A stretch of 64,000 bases of DNA, taken from an uncultured Eubacteriaceae bacterium (GTDB taxonomy: Bacteria > Bacillota > Clostridia > Eubacteriales > Eubacteriaceae). The position numbers and the translations under genes are program-made. This document shows positions 37,087-47,661 of the stretch, one piece after another. The number at the start of each line of letters is the position of its first letter. Positions within the stretch are counted from its first letter, which is position 1. Where the stretch lies: assembly GCA_945867155.1 (NCBI GenBank), contig CAMBHL010000003.1, forward strand, positions 200,099 to 264,098, in the 5' to 3' direction. The notes beneath the pieces were generated by a model, which was not told where the DNA came from, ran no database searches, and saw nothing but the letters and a program-made list of their open reading frames with translations.

Positions 37087-37806
37087 TTATTTGACCCCTC
37101 CATATCGTCTGTCTCGATGCTGATATTCAACGATCCATTTGTAAAAGCAGGACGCATCAAAATCCGGCCACAGGATGTCGTCGAAAATGAATTCCGCGTA
37201 GGCAATCTGCCACAGCAGAAAATTGCTCAGCCGCTTTTCGCCGCTCGTCCGGACCACAAGATCCGGGTCCGGCTGGCCGGCCGTGTACAAATATTTTTCG
37301 ATCTGCGCTTCGTCGATCTGATCCGGCGAAAGACCAGCCTCTGCCATTTTTCGAGCTGCGTGAACGAGCTCTTCCCGGCCGCCGTAATTGAGGGCCAGGT
37401 TTAACACCATCCCCTGGTTGTCGGCTGTGTCCGCAAGCATTTTATGCGCCGCTTCCTGAACCTTTTCCGGCAGGCCCGAGATGTCGCCGATGACCCGCAC
37501 GCGGATGTCCCGGTCGTTCATCGACTTGATTTCATTGAGAAAATAGCGGATGGCCAGGCTCATGAGCCCTGACACTTCTTCTGCGCTGCGCTTCCAGTTT
37601 TCGGTGGAAAAGGCGTAAAGGGTCAGCACTTCGATGCCCAGATCCGACGCCGTCGTAATGGCTTGGCGCACGGCTTTCATCGCCGTGCGGTGTCCGAAAA
37701 TCCGGGGCATCTTCCGCTTTTTCGCCCATCTGCCGTTGCCGTCCATGATGATCGCGACGTGGCGTGGCAGCCGCGATTCATCAATCGTATACCCATCTAT
37801 CTCCAT
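37087..37806 (-). CDS. uppS: Isoprenyl transferase (undecaprenyl diphosphate synthase)
   Basis: 239 residues, cis-prenyltransferase. IIMDGNGRWAKKR with catalytic Asp22, GHRTAMKAVR, TLYAFSTENWKR and the C-terminal DLVVRTSGEKRLSNFLLWQ region are all present. Builds the C55 lipid carrier needed for peptidoglycan and for the polysaccharide operon at the left end. frr and pyrH, normally just upstream in Bacillota, are replaced by the giant activase gene 14 bases away. Confidence 0.95.
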   Translation of the reverse strand: MEIDGYTIDESRLPRHVAIIMDGNGRWAKKRKMPRIFGHRTAMKAVRQAITTASDLGIEVLTLYAFSTENWKRSAEEVSGLMSLAIRYFLNEIKSMNDRDIRVRVIGDISGLPEKVQEAAHKMLADTADNQGMVLNLALNYGGREELVHAARKMAEAGLSPDQIDEAQIEKYLYTAGQPDPDLVVRTSGEKRLSNFLLWQIAYAEFIFDDILWPDFDASCFYKWIVEYQHRDRRYGGVK

Positions 37807-37820
37807 GTGTTTCTAAAAGC

Positions 37821-40800
37821 CTACGCTTCGGCCTTTTTGCCCCTTTCTTTCTTTTCCAAGTTCTTCCATGCCGTGTCGACCATGAGCTTGATGCGGTTGA
37901 TCTGGTTGACTTCAGAGGCGCCGGGATCGTAGTCGATCGGCGCGATATTGGCGTAAGGATAGCGTCTCCTTATCGGCTTGATCATGCCCTTGCCCATGAC
38001 GTGGTTCGGCAGGCAGGCAAAGGGCTGCACGCAGACGATGTTTTCCACGCCGGATTCGATGAGTTCCATCATTTCCGACGTCAAGAACCACCCTTCACCG
38101 GCCTGGTTGCCCAGGGAAATGAGTTCCGTGGCCTTCTTCGCCTTTTTCTGAATCGTCGACGGCGCACTGAAGTGGCGGCTTTCATTGAGGGCCTGCTTCA
38201 TGTTCTTGCGGTAGTGTTCCACCACCTTGATGGCCAGTTCATTGGCCGTCTTTGCCTTAGCCGTGCCAGACAATACATCATGCTTATATATGGCATTGTA
38301 CGAACAATACAGGAAAAAGTCAATGATATCCGGGGAAACAACCTGACATCCTTCTTTTTCCAGGACTTTGACCAGATTGTTGTTGGCCGTCGGATGGTAT
38401 TTGACCAGAATTTCACCGACGATGCCCACTTTCGGGATTGTTTTGTCCACTCTCGGGAGTTCGTCGAATTCCCGGACAATGTCCCGGACGTTTTTCTTGA
38501 AAGTCCGGCCAAAGGGATGAATGATGTTGCTCCTCACCTTTTCCCGCCATTTTTCGTACAAAGCGTTGGCTGAGCCCGGCACCTTTTCGTAAGGACGGGT
38601 CGCGTACAGCACCCGCTGGAAAAGGTCGCCGTAGACAGCCGCCACGATGATGCGGTGGGCCATATTCGGGGTAATCTTGAATCCCGGGTTGTCTTCCAGC
38701 CCCACGGTGTTGATCGACACCACTGGCACCTGTTCCATGCCCGCTTCCTTCAAGGCCTTGCGGATGAAGCCCACGTAATTGGAGGCGCGGCAGGGCCCGC
38801 CGGTCTGGGACATGATCACGGAGACGTTGTTCAAATCGTATTTGCCGGATTTTAAGGCCGCCATGATCTGCCCGACGGTCAAGATGCTCGGGTAGCACGC
38901 GTCGTTGTTGACGTAGCTGAGTCCGGCGTCGACGGCTTTCTGGTCCACCGCCGGCAGGACTTCAAAATTGTAGCCGCTGGCGTTCATGGCCGTAGAAAAG
39001 AGGTCGAAGTGAATCGGCGACATCTGGGGACAGAGCACTGTGTGCTTTTTCCGCATTTCCTTGGTGAACGGCACCTTTTTCGTCAGGGTTTTGCCCGGCA
39101 CTTTGATGTGGTGGGCATCCCGTTCCAGAAGCGCCGCCTTGAGGGAACGCAGGCGGATGCGGATCGCGCCGAGATTGCTGACTTCATCGATTTTGATCAG
39201 GGTGTAAATCTTGCCCTTGTGTTCGAGAATTTCCTGGGTCTGGTCGGAGGTGACCGCGTCCAGTCCGCAGCCGAAGGACGTCAGCTGGACCAGCGCCAGT
39301 TCGTCGTGATCGGCGACAAATTCCGCTGCGCGGTACAGCCGGCTGTGGTATTTCCACTGATCCAGCACCCGCAGGGGCTGTTCGCTCTTGCTTGAAGCCA
39401 ATTCGGCGACGGAATCTTCGGTCAAAACCGCCATGCCCAGAGAGGTGATGACGTTGTCCAGACCGTGGTTGATTTCAGGGTCGACGTGATAAGGCCGTCC
39501 GGCCAGCACGATGCCCTTTTTGTGGTTGCGGCGCAGCCACTGAACCGTTTCCTTGCCCTTCTGCAGGAGATCCCCGATGACCTGATATTTTTCGACGTAG
39601 GCCTTTTTCAGAGCTTCCGACACTTCTTCAGCGCTGACGCCTTCGTCGGCAAACACTTCCGTGAGGTGTTCTTCGAGACGCTTGTGATTGTCCAGGGCCA
39701 GGAAAGGATTCATGAATTTGACATGGGCATCCTTCAGGCTGTCCATGTTATACTTGATCGTTTCCGGATAAGACATGACGATGGGGCAGTTGAAGCAGTT
39801 GTCCGCTGAGTCAAATTCCTTTTCTTCGTAGGCGACGCACGGGTACCAGATCTTTTTCACGCCTTTGTCGATGAGATCCTGAATATGGCCATGGGTCAGT
39901 TTGGCCGGGTAGCACACCGATTCCGACGGAATGCTGCTCATCCCCTTTTCGTAAATCTTCCGGGTCGATTTTGAAGACAGGACCACCCGGTAGCCGAGGG
40001 AAGTCAGGAAAGTGAACCAGAACGGATAGTTTTCGTACTGGTTCAGCGCCCTCGGAATGCCAATGGTCCCCCTCGGAGCCTGATCTTCAGGCAGGGGTTC
40101 GTAGTCGAAAAGCCGCTTGTATTTATATTGGTAGAGATTCGGCATGTGATCCTTGTTGCGGACCCCGCCGGCGCCGATTTCACAGCGGTTGCCCGTCACA
40201 TGGCGGCTGCCGTCTTCAAAGATGTTGATGGTGAGCTGGCAGTTGTTGCTGCATCCGCCGCAGCGTCTGTGCTTGACCGTCGTCGTGAACGTGTCCAGAT
40301 CTTCGAGTTTTAAGACCGTGCTTTCCGTGCCTTCATGCCATCTTTCCTTGGCGATCAGCGCCGCACCGAAGGCGCCCATAAGGCCTGCAACGTCCGGGCG
40401 GATCACGTCGCGCCCGGTGATCTTTTCAAAGGCGCGCAGCACCGCATTGTTGTTGAAGGTGCCGCCCTGGACGACGATGTTCTTGCCCAGTTCCTTGGGA
40501 TTGTGAACCTTGATGACTTTCTGGAGGGCGTTTTTGATGACCGAATAAGAGAGGCCGGCGGAGATGTCGCCCACCGTCGCGTTTTCCTTCTGGGCCTGTT
40601 TGACCTTAGAGTTCATGAAAACGGTGCAGCGGGTGCCGAGGTTGGACGGCCGCTTGGCCGTCAGCGCTTCTTCGACGAACTGGCTGATCGGCAGGTTTAA
40701 TGACTTGGCGAAAGTTTCCAGGAAGGAGCCGCAGCCCGACGAACACGCTTCGTTAAGGATGATGCTGTCGATGGCCCCGGAGCGGATGCGCATGGCCTTC

Positions 40801-42074
40801 ATGTCCTGGCCGCCGATATCCAAAATGAAATCCACGTCCGGCTTGAAGTAGCTGGCGCCCTTGAAATGGGCCATGGTTTCCACTTCACCGATATCCACTT
40901 TGAGGGCTGACTTGATGAGCCCTTCCCCGTATCCGGTAGATGCGGCATTGGCGATGTAGGCGCCTTCGGGGAGTTTGCGGTAAATGTCCTTTAAGATTTC
41001 AATGGCCTTTTTTAAGGGGCTGCCTTCGTTGCTGGAATAAAAACTGTAAAGGAGTTCGCCGTCCTTGCCGATGACAGCAGCCTTCGTCGTCGTGGACCCG
41101 GCGTCGATGCCCAGAAAGACCGGGCCTTTATACGCAGTCAGCTGGCCGCGCTTGACTTTGTCCCGGTTGTGGCGTGCCATGAATTCATCCAGTTCCGTCT
41201 GATCCTTAAACAAAGGGTCCAGATGGCCCAGGCCGATTTCGTCCGTAAAGGGCTTGTCCATCCGGGAGATCAGTTCCGAAAAACTGACCACCGGCTGTTT
41301 TTCGCTGGCGTAGGCCGTCCCGAGGGCCACAAACAAATTGGAATGTTCCGGAAATTCCACTTCTTCCGGCTTGAGCTTCAGGGTTTCGATAAAACGCTGG
41401 CGCAATTCGGAGAGGAAGTACAGCGGGCCGCCCAAGAAGGCGACGTGCCCGGAAATCGTGTGGCCGCAGGCCAAGCCTGAAATGGTCTGATTGACGACCG
41501 CTTGAAACACCGAGGCCGCAATGTCGGCTCGTTCTGCCCCGTCGTTGATCAGAGGCTGGATATCCGTTTTGGCGAAGACGCCGCAGCGCGACGCGATAGG
41601 ATAAATGGTCGTGTGATGTTTGGCCAGTTCGTTGAGGCCTCCGGCGTCTGTTTTGAGCAGGGAGGCCATCTGATCGATAAAGGCGCCGGTTCCGCCGGCG
41701 CAGGTGCCGTTCATCCGCTGTTCGACGCTGGCGCCGAAGAACGTAATTTTTGCGTCTTCCCCGCCGAGTTCAATGGCGCAGTCGGTTTCCGGGATTTTTT
41801 CTTCGACAGCCCGGGTGCCGGCCACCACTTCCTGAATAAAGGGAATCTTCAGCCAGTTGGCCGCGAGCATCCCCCCGGAGCCGGTCACAGAGACGTGGGC
41901 TTTGAAATCTCCCAGAGCATCGGCGATATCCTTGAAAAGCGCACTCATGCTCTGCTGGATATTCGAGCGGTGTCTGCGGTAATCACTAAAAAGGATCTGA
42001 TCGTTCTGATCGAGAACCACAACTTTAATGGTCGTCGAGCCTACATCGAGGCCCATGCGGTATGTTTCACTCAT
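37821..42074 (-). CDS. Fused 2-hydroxyacyl-CoA dehydratase activase/reductase-like protein
   Basis: 1417 residues. Two BadF/BcrA/HgdC-type ASKHA ATPase domains in tandem (GLDVGSTT at residue 8 with TCAGGTGAF and SRCGVF cysteines; [10 protein letters not shown] near 315 with [11 protein letters not shown] and GTRCTVF), then a cysteine cluster [10 protein letters not shown] near 602, DUF2229, and a C-terminal region like the dehydratase D component (HgdB). Each activase half keeps cysteines expected to hold a shared [4Fe-4S] cluster. Such giant fusions are widespread in anaerobes; by analogy it is an ATP-driven low-potential electron-transfer protein, substrate unknown. It heads the uppS-cdsA-rseP-ispG-polC series. 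Confidence 0.88.
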   Translation of the reverse strand: MSETYRMGLDVGSTTIKVVVLDQNDQILFSDYRRHRSNIQQSMSALFKDIADALGDFKAHVSVTGSGGMLAANWLKIPFIQEVVAGTRAVEEKIPETDCAIELGGEDAKITFFGASVEQRMNGTCAGGTGAFIDQMASLLKTDAGGLNELAKHHTTIYPIASRCGVFAKTDIQPLINDGAERADIAASVFQAVVNQTISGLACGHTISGHVAFLGGPLYFLSELRQRFIETLKLKPEEVEFPEHSNLFVALGTAYASEKQPVVSFSELISRMDKPFTDEIGLGHLDPLFKDQTELDEFMARHNRDKVKRGQLTAYKGPVFLGIDAGSTTTKAAVIGKDGELLYSFYSSNEGSPLKKAIEILKDIYRKLPEGAYIANAASTGYGEGLIKSALKVDIGEVETMAHFKGASYFKPDVDFILDIGGQDMKAMRIRSGAIDSIILNEACSSGCGSFLETFAKSLNLPISQFVEEALTAKRPSNLGTRCTVFMNSKVKQAQKENATVGDISAGLSYSVIKNALQKVIKVHNPKELGKNIVVQGGTFNNNAVLRAFEKITGRDVIRPDVAGLMGAFGAALIAKERWHEGTESTVLKLEDLDTFTTTVKHRRCGGCSNNCQLTINIFEDGSRHVTGNRCEIGAGGVRNKDHMPNLYQYKYKRLFDYEPLPEDQAPRGTIGIPRALNQYENYPFWFTFLTSLGYRVVLSSKSTRKIYEKGMSSIPSESVCYPAKLTHGHIQDLIDKGVKKIWYPCVAYEEKEFDSADNCFNCPIVMSYPETIKYNMDSLKDAHVKFMNPFLALDNHKRLEEHLTEVFADEGVSAEEVSEALKKAYVEKYQVIGDLLQKGKETVQWLRRNHKKGIVLAGRPYHVDPEINHGLDNVITSLGMAVLTEDSVAELASSKSEQPLRVLDQWKYHSRLYRAAEFVADHDELALVQLTSFGCGLDAVTSDQTQEILEHKGKIYTLIKIDEVSNLGAIRIRLRSLKAALLERDAHHIKVPGKTLTKKVPFTKEMRKKHTVLCPQMSPIHFDLFSTAMNASGYNFEVLPAVDQKAVDAGLSYVNNDACYPSILTVGQIMAALKSGKYDLNNVSVIMSQTGGPCRASNYVGFIRKALKEAGMEQVPVVSINTVGLEDNPGFKITPNMAHRIIVAAVYGDLFQRVLYATRPYEKVPGSANALYEKWREKVRSNIIHPFGRTFKKNVRDIVREFDELPRVDKTIPKVGIVGEILVKYHPTANNNLVKVLEKEGCQVVSPDIIDFFLYCSYNAIYKHDVLSGTAKAKTANELAIKVVEHYRKNMKQALNESRHFSAPSTIQKKAKKATELISLGNQAGEGWFLTSEMMELIESGVENIVCVQPFACLPNHVMGKGMIKPIRRRYPYANIAPIDYDPGASEVNQINRIKLMVDTAWKNLEKKERGKKAEA

Positions 42075-42151
42075 ATTTTGCTCTTCTTTCTGTAAACTGT
42101 ATCGGTTGATTTATTTTCGCTATTTAATAGTTGATTTTAATTTATCGCTGT

Positions 42152-42180
42152 ATTATATCGCAAACTTTTTGCGGATGCAA
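42152..42180 (-). promoter_or_regulatory. Promoter of the giant activase and following genes
   Basis: Minus strand: TTGCAT (42175-42180), 17 bases, TATAAT (42152-42157), about 75 bases before the ATG. Confidence 0.6.
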
Positions 42181-42317
42181 TGAAATCTCGATGAAGATAC
42201 TCCACTTTTTGACATTTTAATGCTTTATATATTTATTGTAATCAAAAATATTAAAGAAAAACCTTAGCTTTTATATTATACTGGTTAATAATCACTAAGA
42301 GACAGATAGGAAAAAAG
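42181..42317 (+). promoter_or_regulatory. AT-rich divergent region before the S24 repressor gene
   Basis: A TATACT (42277-42282) could be the -10 box for the plus-strand repressor gene; no good -35 is seen. AT-rich half sites such as TTAATAATCA lie between it and the ATG and could be an autoregulatory operator. Nothing else recognised. Confidence 0.3.
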
Positions 42318-42989
42318 ATGAACATTAACAAATCCATTTTCGGAACCCGATTAAAACAACTCATGAAATCTTACGGCGAGACTACGTATTCCATCGGCCG
42401 CCACTTTAAATTATCGCCACCGAGCATTTCCCGCTACACCCGGGGCGAAATGGCGCCAAAAATGACGACCCTCTACGCCCTGGCCGACTATTTCGGCGTC
42501 AACCCCGAATGGCTCATGGGCAAACCGGTGTCCATGTATCAATCTGATGTCCTGGACGACAGCGACATCGGCGCCGAAAAAAGCCTGGTGAGCGTCTCCG
42601 TTTTCGACGAAATCCGCTACGATCTGCCCATTTTCTCCAACCACCGCATCAAGCGAGAACTGCAGATGCCCCTGGATCAGCTCACCAAATGGGGGCCCGT
42701 TTTCGGCTACCGCATCCCCGACGAGAGCATGTCCCCGATTCTCCAGCCCGATGATCTCGTCATCATCCGTCTGGACACAGAGGTTCAGTCGGGAAACGCC
42801 GTAGCTTTTCACGCCAACGGCGAAAACATGAAGATCAGAAAAGTCATCGTGCAGGGCAAACAGCTCATCGCCCAGCCCGTCAACCCCAACGTCGACGCGG
42901 TCAGCTACCACATTCAGCAGGACCGCGTGCAGATCATCGGGCGGGTCGTGTACTGCCTGCATCAGGAAGAGACTTATTTCAAGCGATAA
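42318..42989 (+). CDS. XRE/S24 LexA-like repressor
   Basis: 223 residues. N-terminal helix-turn-helix of the XRE/Cro type (YSIGRHFKLSPPSISRYTRG, residues 24-43, with NPEWLMGK following) and a C-terminal S24 domain: nucleophile Ser137 in PDESMSPI and lysine 172 or 175 in NMKIRKV. CI/LexA relatives respond to RecA filaments by self-cleavage; no clear Ala-Gly cleavage site was picked out, so it could also be a non-cleaved stress repressor. It is convergent with rnpB and recA. No SOS genes adjoin it except recA on the other side of rnpB. Confidence 0.85.
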   Translation: MNINKSIFGTRLKQLMKSYGETTYSIGRHFKLSPPSISRYTRGEMAPKMTTLYALADYFGVNPEWLMGKPVSMYQSDVLDDSDIGAEKSLVSVSVFDEIRYDLPIFSNHRIKRELQMPLDQLTKWGPVFGYRIPDESMSPILQPDDLVIIRLDTEVQSGNAVAFHANGENMKIRKVIVQGKQLIAQPVNPNVDAVSYHIQQDRVQIIGRVVYCLHQEETYFKR

Positions 42990-43019
42990 AAAAACTCAGT
43001 CCGAAGACTGAGTTTTTTT
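42988..43019. terminator. Bidirectional terminator between the S24 repressor and rnpB
   Basis: Perfect 14-base arms (42988-43001 and 43006-43019) around CGAA, with T runs in both directions. It directly abuts the RNase P RNA 3' end. Confidence 0.9.
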
Positions 43020-43020
43020 A

Positions 43021-43354
43021 GATTAGATCTGTAAGCCGAGTTCTGTTTAAATGATCATCTATCTGATTTTGCTGTTGCCAGCAAACTTAAGCGACCTACC
43101 TGTTGAGCAGCGACGGGCCGCCGCCTTTTTGCGCTCGTTCTTGGTCTTGCTCCAAATGGGGTTTACCCAGCTGGCGAATTACTTCAGCCACTGGTGAGCT
43201 CTTACCTCACCGTTTCACCCTTACCGAAAAATCGGCGGTTTGCTTTCTGTTGCACTTGCCTTAAAGTCACCTTTACCGGACGTTATCCGGCATCCTGCCC
43301 TGTGGAGCTCGGACTTTCCTCAGAGACATGCTCCGCGATCATCTGATCTAGTCT
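43021..43354 (-). ncRNA. rnpB: RNase P RNA, bacterial type A
   Basis: About 334 bases, minus strand. Conserved 5' block GAGGAAAGTCCGAGCTCC, then GCCGGATAACGTCCGG; the middle has GGTAAGGGTGAAACGGTGAGG; the 3' end has the hallmark ACAGAACTCGGCTTA. The ends pair as P1 (GACTAGATC with GATCTAATC, one mismatch). Catalytic RNA that matures tRNA 5' ends. It sits right behind recA with its own consensus promoter inside the recA 3' region. Exact ends are estimates. Confidence 0.93.
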
Positions 43355-43359
43355 ACATT

Positions 43360-43388
43360 ATTATACGCAGATGCGCCTTAAATTTCAA
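43360..43388 (-). promoter_or_regulatory. rnpB promoter
   Basis: Minus strand: TTGAAA (43383-43388), 17 bases, TATAAT (43360-43365); transcription would begin at about 43354. It fills the gap after the recA stop codon. Confidence 0.8.
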
Positions 43389-43392
43389 GGTT

Positions 43393-44520
43393 TTATTCTT
43401 TAAATGTCCCCATTTCAAATGCTTCCTGATCGCCCGCTTCGCCGTCTTTTTCAGAGACTGGACCGTTGGATTCGTCGTCGTCTTTTCCCTGATTGAGAAT
43501 TTCGTCGCGGACTTTCTGTTCGATTTCGTCGCACAGATCCGGCCGTTCTTCAAAGAGCTGGCGCACTTTGTCCCGGCCCTGGCCCAGGCGTTCGTTTCCG
43601 TAAGAGAACCAGGAACCGGATTTCTTCACGATATCGAGGTCCACCGCCTGATCGAGGACATCCCCTTCGTGGGAAATACCTTTGCCGTAGATGATGTCAA
43701 ATTCCGCGGTCTTAAATGGCGGCGCCATTTTATTTTTGACAATTTTGGCCCGGGTTCTGTTGCCGATGTTTTCCCCATCTTTCTTGATCGAATCGATGCG
43801 GCGCACATCGATCCGAACTGACGCGTAGAATTTCAGCGCCCGGCCGCCGGTGGTGACTTCCGGATTGCCGTAGACCACCCCGACTTTTTCTCTGAGCTGA
43901 TTGATGAAGATCGTGGCGGTGTTCGCGTTTTTAATGACCCCGGTCAGCTTCCTCAGCGCCTGGGACATGAGTCTTGCGTGCAGCCCCACGTGGGATTCGC
44001 CCATGGTCCCGTCGATTTCAGCCCGGGGCACCAGAGCGGCCACCGAGTCGATGACGGCCACGTCGATGGCGCCGCTTCGCAGCAGGGCTTCGAGGATTTC
44101 CAGGGCCTGTTCGCCGGTGTCCGGCTGGGAAATGATCAGGTTATCGATATCCACGCCCAAATTGGCCGCGTACACCGGGTCCAAAGCGTGTTCGGCGTCG
44201 ATAAACGCCGCGTTGCCGCCTTGTTTCTGACATTCCGCAATGATGTGCAGGGCCAGGGTCGTTTTTCCTGAAGATTCAGGGCCGTAAATTTCCGTGATCC
44301 TTCCCTTGGGAATCCCACCGATTCCAAGAGCCAGGTCGATGCTCAAAGAAGAGGTGGAGATCACATCCACATCTCTTTGGGCACTGTCTCCAAGGCGCAT
44401 GACGGCGCCTTTTCCAAAGGTTTTTTCGATATTTTTCAAAGCCGTGTCCAGGGCTTTTTTCCGTTCTTTATCGTCCGTAATGGGGACAACCGGTTCTAAA
44501 GGTTTATCTTTTTTCGCCAT
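43393..44520 (-). CDS. recA: Recombinase RecA
   Basis: 375 residues from the ATG eight bases after AGGAGG (another ATG at 44526 is too close to the site). Walker [11 protein letters not shown] near residue 70, DNA-binding loops around [13 protein letters not shown], and a charged C-terminal tail. Strand exchange, repair and SOS co-protease. It lies 18 bases after the cinA-like gene. Unlike many Bacillota, rny does not follow; rnpB does. Confidence 0.97.
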   Translation of the reverse strand: MAKKDKPLEPVVPITDDKERKKALDTALKNIEKTFGKGAVMRLGDSAQRDVDVISTSSLSIDLALGIGGIPKGRITEIYGPESSGKTTLALHIIAECQKQGGNAAFIDAEHALDPVYAANLGVDIDNLIISQPDTGEQALEILEALLRSGAIDVAVIDSVAALVPRAEIDGTMGESHVGLHARLMSQALRKLTGVIKNANTATIFINQLREKVGVVYGNPEVTTGGRALKFYASVRIDVRRIDSIKKDGENIGNRTRAKIVKNKMAPPFKTAEFDIIYGKGISHEGDVLDQAVDLDIVKKSGSWFSYGNERLGQGRDKVRQLFEERPDLCDEIEQKVRDEILNQGKDDDESNGPVSEKDGEAGDQEAFEMGTFKE

Positions 44521-44544
44521 GTGCATTCCTCCTTTAATTTTGTT

Positions 44545-45732
44545 TTACAGCAGCACTTCCCGGATCATCCCGAACACCTTGATCGCGGCCCGGGTCTGAA
44601 TCATCCGGCCGGTGCCTTTAAACCGGCAGGTTTCCGTTTTGGTTTTGCCGCCGGCGCAAATGGCAATCTGCACGCCTGCTGACAGCGGATCGTCCGGCGT
44701 CTGGGACAATTCAGACACCGCCACGTTAATGTCGCAGTCAGAAAGGGCAAACAGCCGGCTGGCCATCGCGCCGACCTCGTCGGCATCATCGCCGAGAAGC
44801 TTGGCCTTCATCTGATCGTCATTGAGCACCAGTCCCAGCTTGAATACTTTTGACATGCCGTCGATCGCCGACAGGATCTCGCCGGCCATACCCCCGGTGC
44901 CGGAATCAGCAATGGCCAGGGTCATGCCCTTCTTCATCAAAAGATCCGCCACCGCTTTGGAAAGGGGATCGGATGAATGGGCAAATATATGCCGGCCAAA
45001 CCGCGCTTCAATCGCTTGTGAAACCTGATCCAGCAGAGCGTTGACCTGGGCTTTGTCGGTGCCGTTGGCCGTCACGCGGATGAGGACTTCTCCCGGTTTG
45101 GCGTATGTGGCGATCGTCGGATTGTCCTGATCCTTGACCAGATCGAGAATGGCTTCTTCCACCATGGATTCCCCCATATCGCAGATATTGAAAAACCGTG
45201 AAAGGACCAGCTGATGGGTGCGTTCTTTTAAAACCGGCAGCACAGAAAGGTCGAGCATGGCCTTCATTTCTTCAGGGGGCCCCGGCAGCATGAAGACGCT
45301 CACACCGTTTTTCTCGATGTGGATGCCCGGCGCCGTTCCCCGGGTGTTGTCGATCGCTTCTGCGCCTACGGGAATGTCGCATTGTCTAAAATTGTTTTCT
45401 GTGAGTTTATAATTGTAGCGATCGAAATGGGCCTTCATTTTTGCAACCTGTCCTTCGTCGCGTTTCAGGGGCATACCGAAGTAATCCGCGATGGTTTTCT
45501 TCGTCAGATCGTCCTGGGTCGGCCCCAGGCCTCCGGTCACGACGATGACCTGACTCCGGTGGGCGGCGATGTCCACGCAGTCCCGAAGTCTGCCGGGGTT
45601 GTCCCCGATTGTCGTCTGATAGTGCACCGCCGCGCCGATTCGCGACAGCTGTTCCGAAACGTACTGAACGTTGGTGTTCAGGGTTTCGCCGGTCAAAAGC
45701 TCCGTCCCGACACAGATAATTTCACAATCCAT
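44545..45732 (-). CDS. CinA-like protein with a degenerate C-terminal amidase domain
   Basis: 395 residues. The N-terminal molybdopterin-binding-like (COG1058) domain is intact: ICVGTELLTGETLNTN, VTGGLGPTQDDLT, LPGPPEEM. The C-terminal PncC/NMN-deamidase domain has drifted: ESCTGG is DSGTGG, and the following GG(V)xxYSNxxK block reads KLGLVLNDDQMKAK, without the tyrosine. Amidase activity is therefore doubtful. Location between pgsA and recA is the usual cinA place. Length near 400 is normal. Confidence 0.88.
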   Translation of the reverse strand: MDCEIICVGTELLTGETLNTNVQYVSEQLSRIGAAVHYQTTIGDNPGRLRDCVDIAAHRSQVIVVTGGLGPTQDDLTKKTIADYFGMPLKRDEGQVAKMKAHFDRYNYKLTENNFRQCDIPVGAEAIDNTRGTAPGIHIEKNGVSVFMLPGPPEEMKAMLDLSVLPVLKERTHQLVLSRFFNICDMGESMVEEAILDLVKDQDNPTIATYAKPGEVLIRVTANGTDKAQVNALLDQVSQAIEARFGRHIFAHSSDPLSKAVADLLMKKGMTLAIADSGTGGMAGEILSAIDGMSKVFKLGLVLNDDQMKAKLLGDDADEVGAMASRLFALSDCDINVAVSELSQTPDDPLSAGVQIAICAGGKTKTETCRFKGTGRMIQTRAAIKVFGMIREVLL

Positions 45733-45765
45733 TGTGCTTGCCTTCTTTCATCTATTTTTACAGCC

Positions 45766-45795
45766 AAAAAAACGCCTGTGGAAGCAGACGTTTTT
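45766..45795 (-). terminator. Terminator between pgsA and cinA
   Basis: AAAAACG-C-CTG / CAG-A-CGTTTTT (45768-45778 and 45785-45795), one mismatch, with a seven-base T run on the minus strand. It partly separates rimO-pgsA from cinA-recA. Confidence 0.65.
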
Positions 45796-45803
45796 AAAAT
45801 AAA

Positions 45804-46346
45804 TCATTTGGATTGAATGACATTCTTGTTGTTGACGAAATATTCAATTCCAGAAATAATGGTCAGGGCCAGAGCCACATAGACCATGATGTTGCCAAGG
45901 AGCCACAGCGTTTGGACTTGGGGCTGCCAGGTGTACAGGATCAAAAGAATGATCGTAACCATCTGGGACACGGTCTTCGCCTTGCCCAGCTTGCCCGCTG
46001 CAATGACGATGCCCGAAGACGCCGCCAGGGTTCTGAGCCCTGTAATCGCAAATTCTCTGGCAATGATGACAATCACAATCCAGGCCATGATTTCATGGGC
46101 TTCGACGAGACAGATGAAAGCCGACGCCGTCAAAAGCTTATCCGCAAGCGGATCCATGAATTTGCCAAAATCCGTAATTAAATGCCGGCTTCTCGCAATG
46201 TGACCGTCCAAATGGTCGGAATAAGAAGCCACACAGAAGATGATCAGTGCAATCAGCTGGTGCTGCGGGAAAGAGATTTCCATGGCAGCCACAAAAAACG
46301 GAATGCAGATCATTCTGAAAATCGTAATTTTATTCGGTAGATTCAT
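45804..46346 (-). CDS. pgsA: CDP-diacylglycerol-glycerol-3-phosphate 3-phosphatidyltransferase
   Basis: 180 residues, four to five membrane segments. The CDP-alcohol phosphotransferase motif is present (SDHLDGHIAR...GKFMDPLADK, residues 42-68), with all aspartates. Makes phosphatidylglycerol phosphate. It overlaps rimO by 17 bases. Confidence 0.94.
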   Translation of the reverse strand: MNLPNKITIFRMICIPFFVAAMEISFPQHQLIALIIFCVASYSDHLDGHIARSRHLITDFGKFMDPLADKLLTASAFICLVEAHEIMAWIVIVIIAREFAITGLRTLAASSGIVIAAGKLGKAKTVSQMVTIILLILYTWQPQVQTLWLLGNIMVYVALALTIISGIEYFVNNKNVIQSK

Positions 46347-47661
46347 TGATTACCTCCCCTATTAAATCAAATCCAATCGCATCTACGATTCTCACCTGAT
46401 AAAAATGTCCCGGCTTTGGCCCCGGGGTCTCGATGATCACATCGCCGTCGATCTCGGGCGCGTCCCCACGCGTTCTGCCGATGGCGATGCCGTTTTCGTC
46501 GACTTCGTCGATGAGCACCGGGATTTCCTGATCGATCCAGCGCGTATTCCATGCGGTGGAAATCGCTTCCTGCTGTTCGTAAATGCGCTGGACCCGTTCT
46601 TCCTTGACCGCTTCGTCAATCTGGTCCGGCATTTCAGACGCCGGCGTTCCTTCTTCCCTGGAATAGGCAAAGGCGCCCAGCCGCTCAAACTTTAAAGCTT
46701 TGAGGGTCTGGCACATGGCCTCGAACTGGGCTTCGGTCTCCCCTGGAAATCCTACGATCACCGTCGTCCTCAAGACGGCGTCCGGGCATTTTTTCCGAAT
46801 TAATTTCACTTTACCATAAATTTCTTTTTTGTCAATGTGACGGCCCATGCGCCGCAGAATTTCGTCCTCGGTGTGCTGAATGGGCATGTCGAAATACTGG
46901 CAGATGTTCTTGTGTTTTGCAATGACGTCCAACAGCCGTTCGTCGATCCCTTCGGGATACATGTATAAAAGCCTGATCCACTTGAAGGGAATCGTACCGG
47001 CCAATTCGTCCAATAAATCCGCCAGTTCATAATCTTCTTCTAAATCGACGCCGTACTGGGTCAGATTCTGGGCCACCAGAATCAGTTCCCGGACGCCGTT
47101 GTCATAAAGCATCTGCGCTTCTTTTACAATCTCTGAAGGCTTACGGCTGCGGTGCCGCCCCCGGATATTTGGGATCGCGCAGTAGGTGCAGTGGTTGTCA
47201 CAGCCTTCGCTGATCTTCAGGTATTCCGTCACACGGCCTTTTTTGACGTACCGGCCCTGAGCTTCATCGTGAATTTCCGGGCTGGCATAGATTTTCTGTT
47301 CGCGCTGCCCGAGAATTTCAGGCAGATCTTCGAGCTGATTGACCCCGACGAAATAATCGACTTCCGGCAGTTCCGCCTTCAGTTCTTCGGCGTAGCGCTG
47401 GGCCATGCAGCCTGCGACCACAAAGGCGCTGCATTTTTCATCTTCGTGCGTCCGGTAGGGCAACAGATCGAAAATCGCGTCGATCGACTGTTTTTTCGCC
47501 GCTTCGATGAAACAGCACGTGTTCACAACGATGAGGTCCGCTTCATCCGGCACTTCGGTGAGTGCATAGCCGTGGCTCAGCAGGCCGCCGAGCATGGTTT
47601 CGCTGTCCACCGTGTTTTTGTCGCACCCCATGGTCCGGACAAAGACCTTCTGGTCAGCCAT
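46330..47661 (-). CDS. rimO: Ribosomal protein S12 methylthiotransferase RimO
   Basis: 443 residues, radical SAM methylthiotransferase. UPF0004 N-terminal domain (TMGCDKNTVDSE, NTCCFIEAAK), radical SAM cluster EGCDNHCTYCAIP near residue 155, and a C-terminal TRAM domain. The SEGCDNHCTYCAIP wording and N-terminal CDKN favour RimO over MiaB. Modifies the conserved aspartate of S12. Eight-base overlap with ftsK. Confidence 0.94.
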   Translation of the reverse strand: MADQKVFVRTMGCDKNTVDSETMLGGLLSHGYALTEVPDEADLIVVNTCCFIEAAKKQSIDAIFDLLPYRTHEDEKCSAFVVAGCMAQRYAEELKAELPEVDYFVGVNQLEDLPEILGQREQKIYASPEIHDEAQGRYVKKGRVTEYLKISEGCDNHCTYCAIPNIRGRHRSRKPSEIVKEAQMLYDNGVRELILVAQNLTQYGVDLEEDYELADLLDELAGTIPFKWIRLLYMYPEGIDERLLDVIAKHKNICQYFDMPIQHTEDEILRRMGRHIDKKEIYGKVKLIRKKCPDAVLRTTVIVGFPGETEAQFEAMCQTLKALKFERLGAFAYSREEGTPASEMPDQIDEAVKEERVQRIYEQQEAISTAWNTRWIDQEIPVLIDEVDENGIAIGRTRGDAPEIDGDVIIETPGPKPGHFYQVRIVDAIGFDLIGEVINESTE

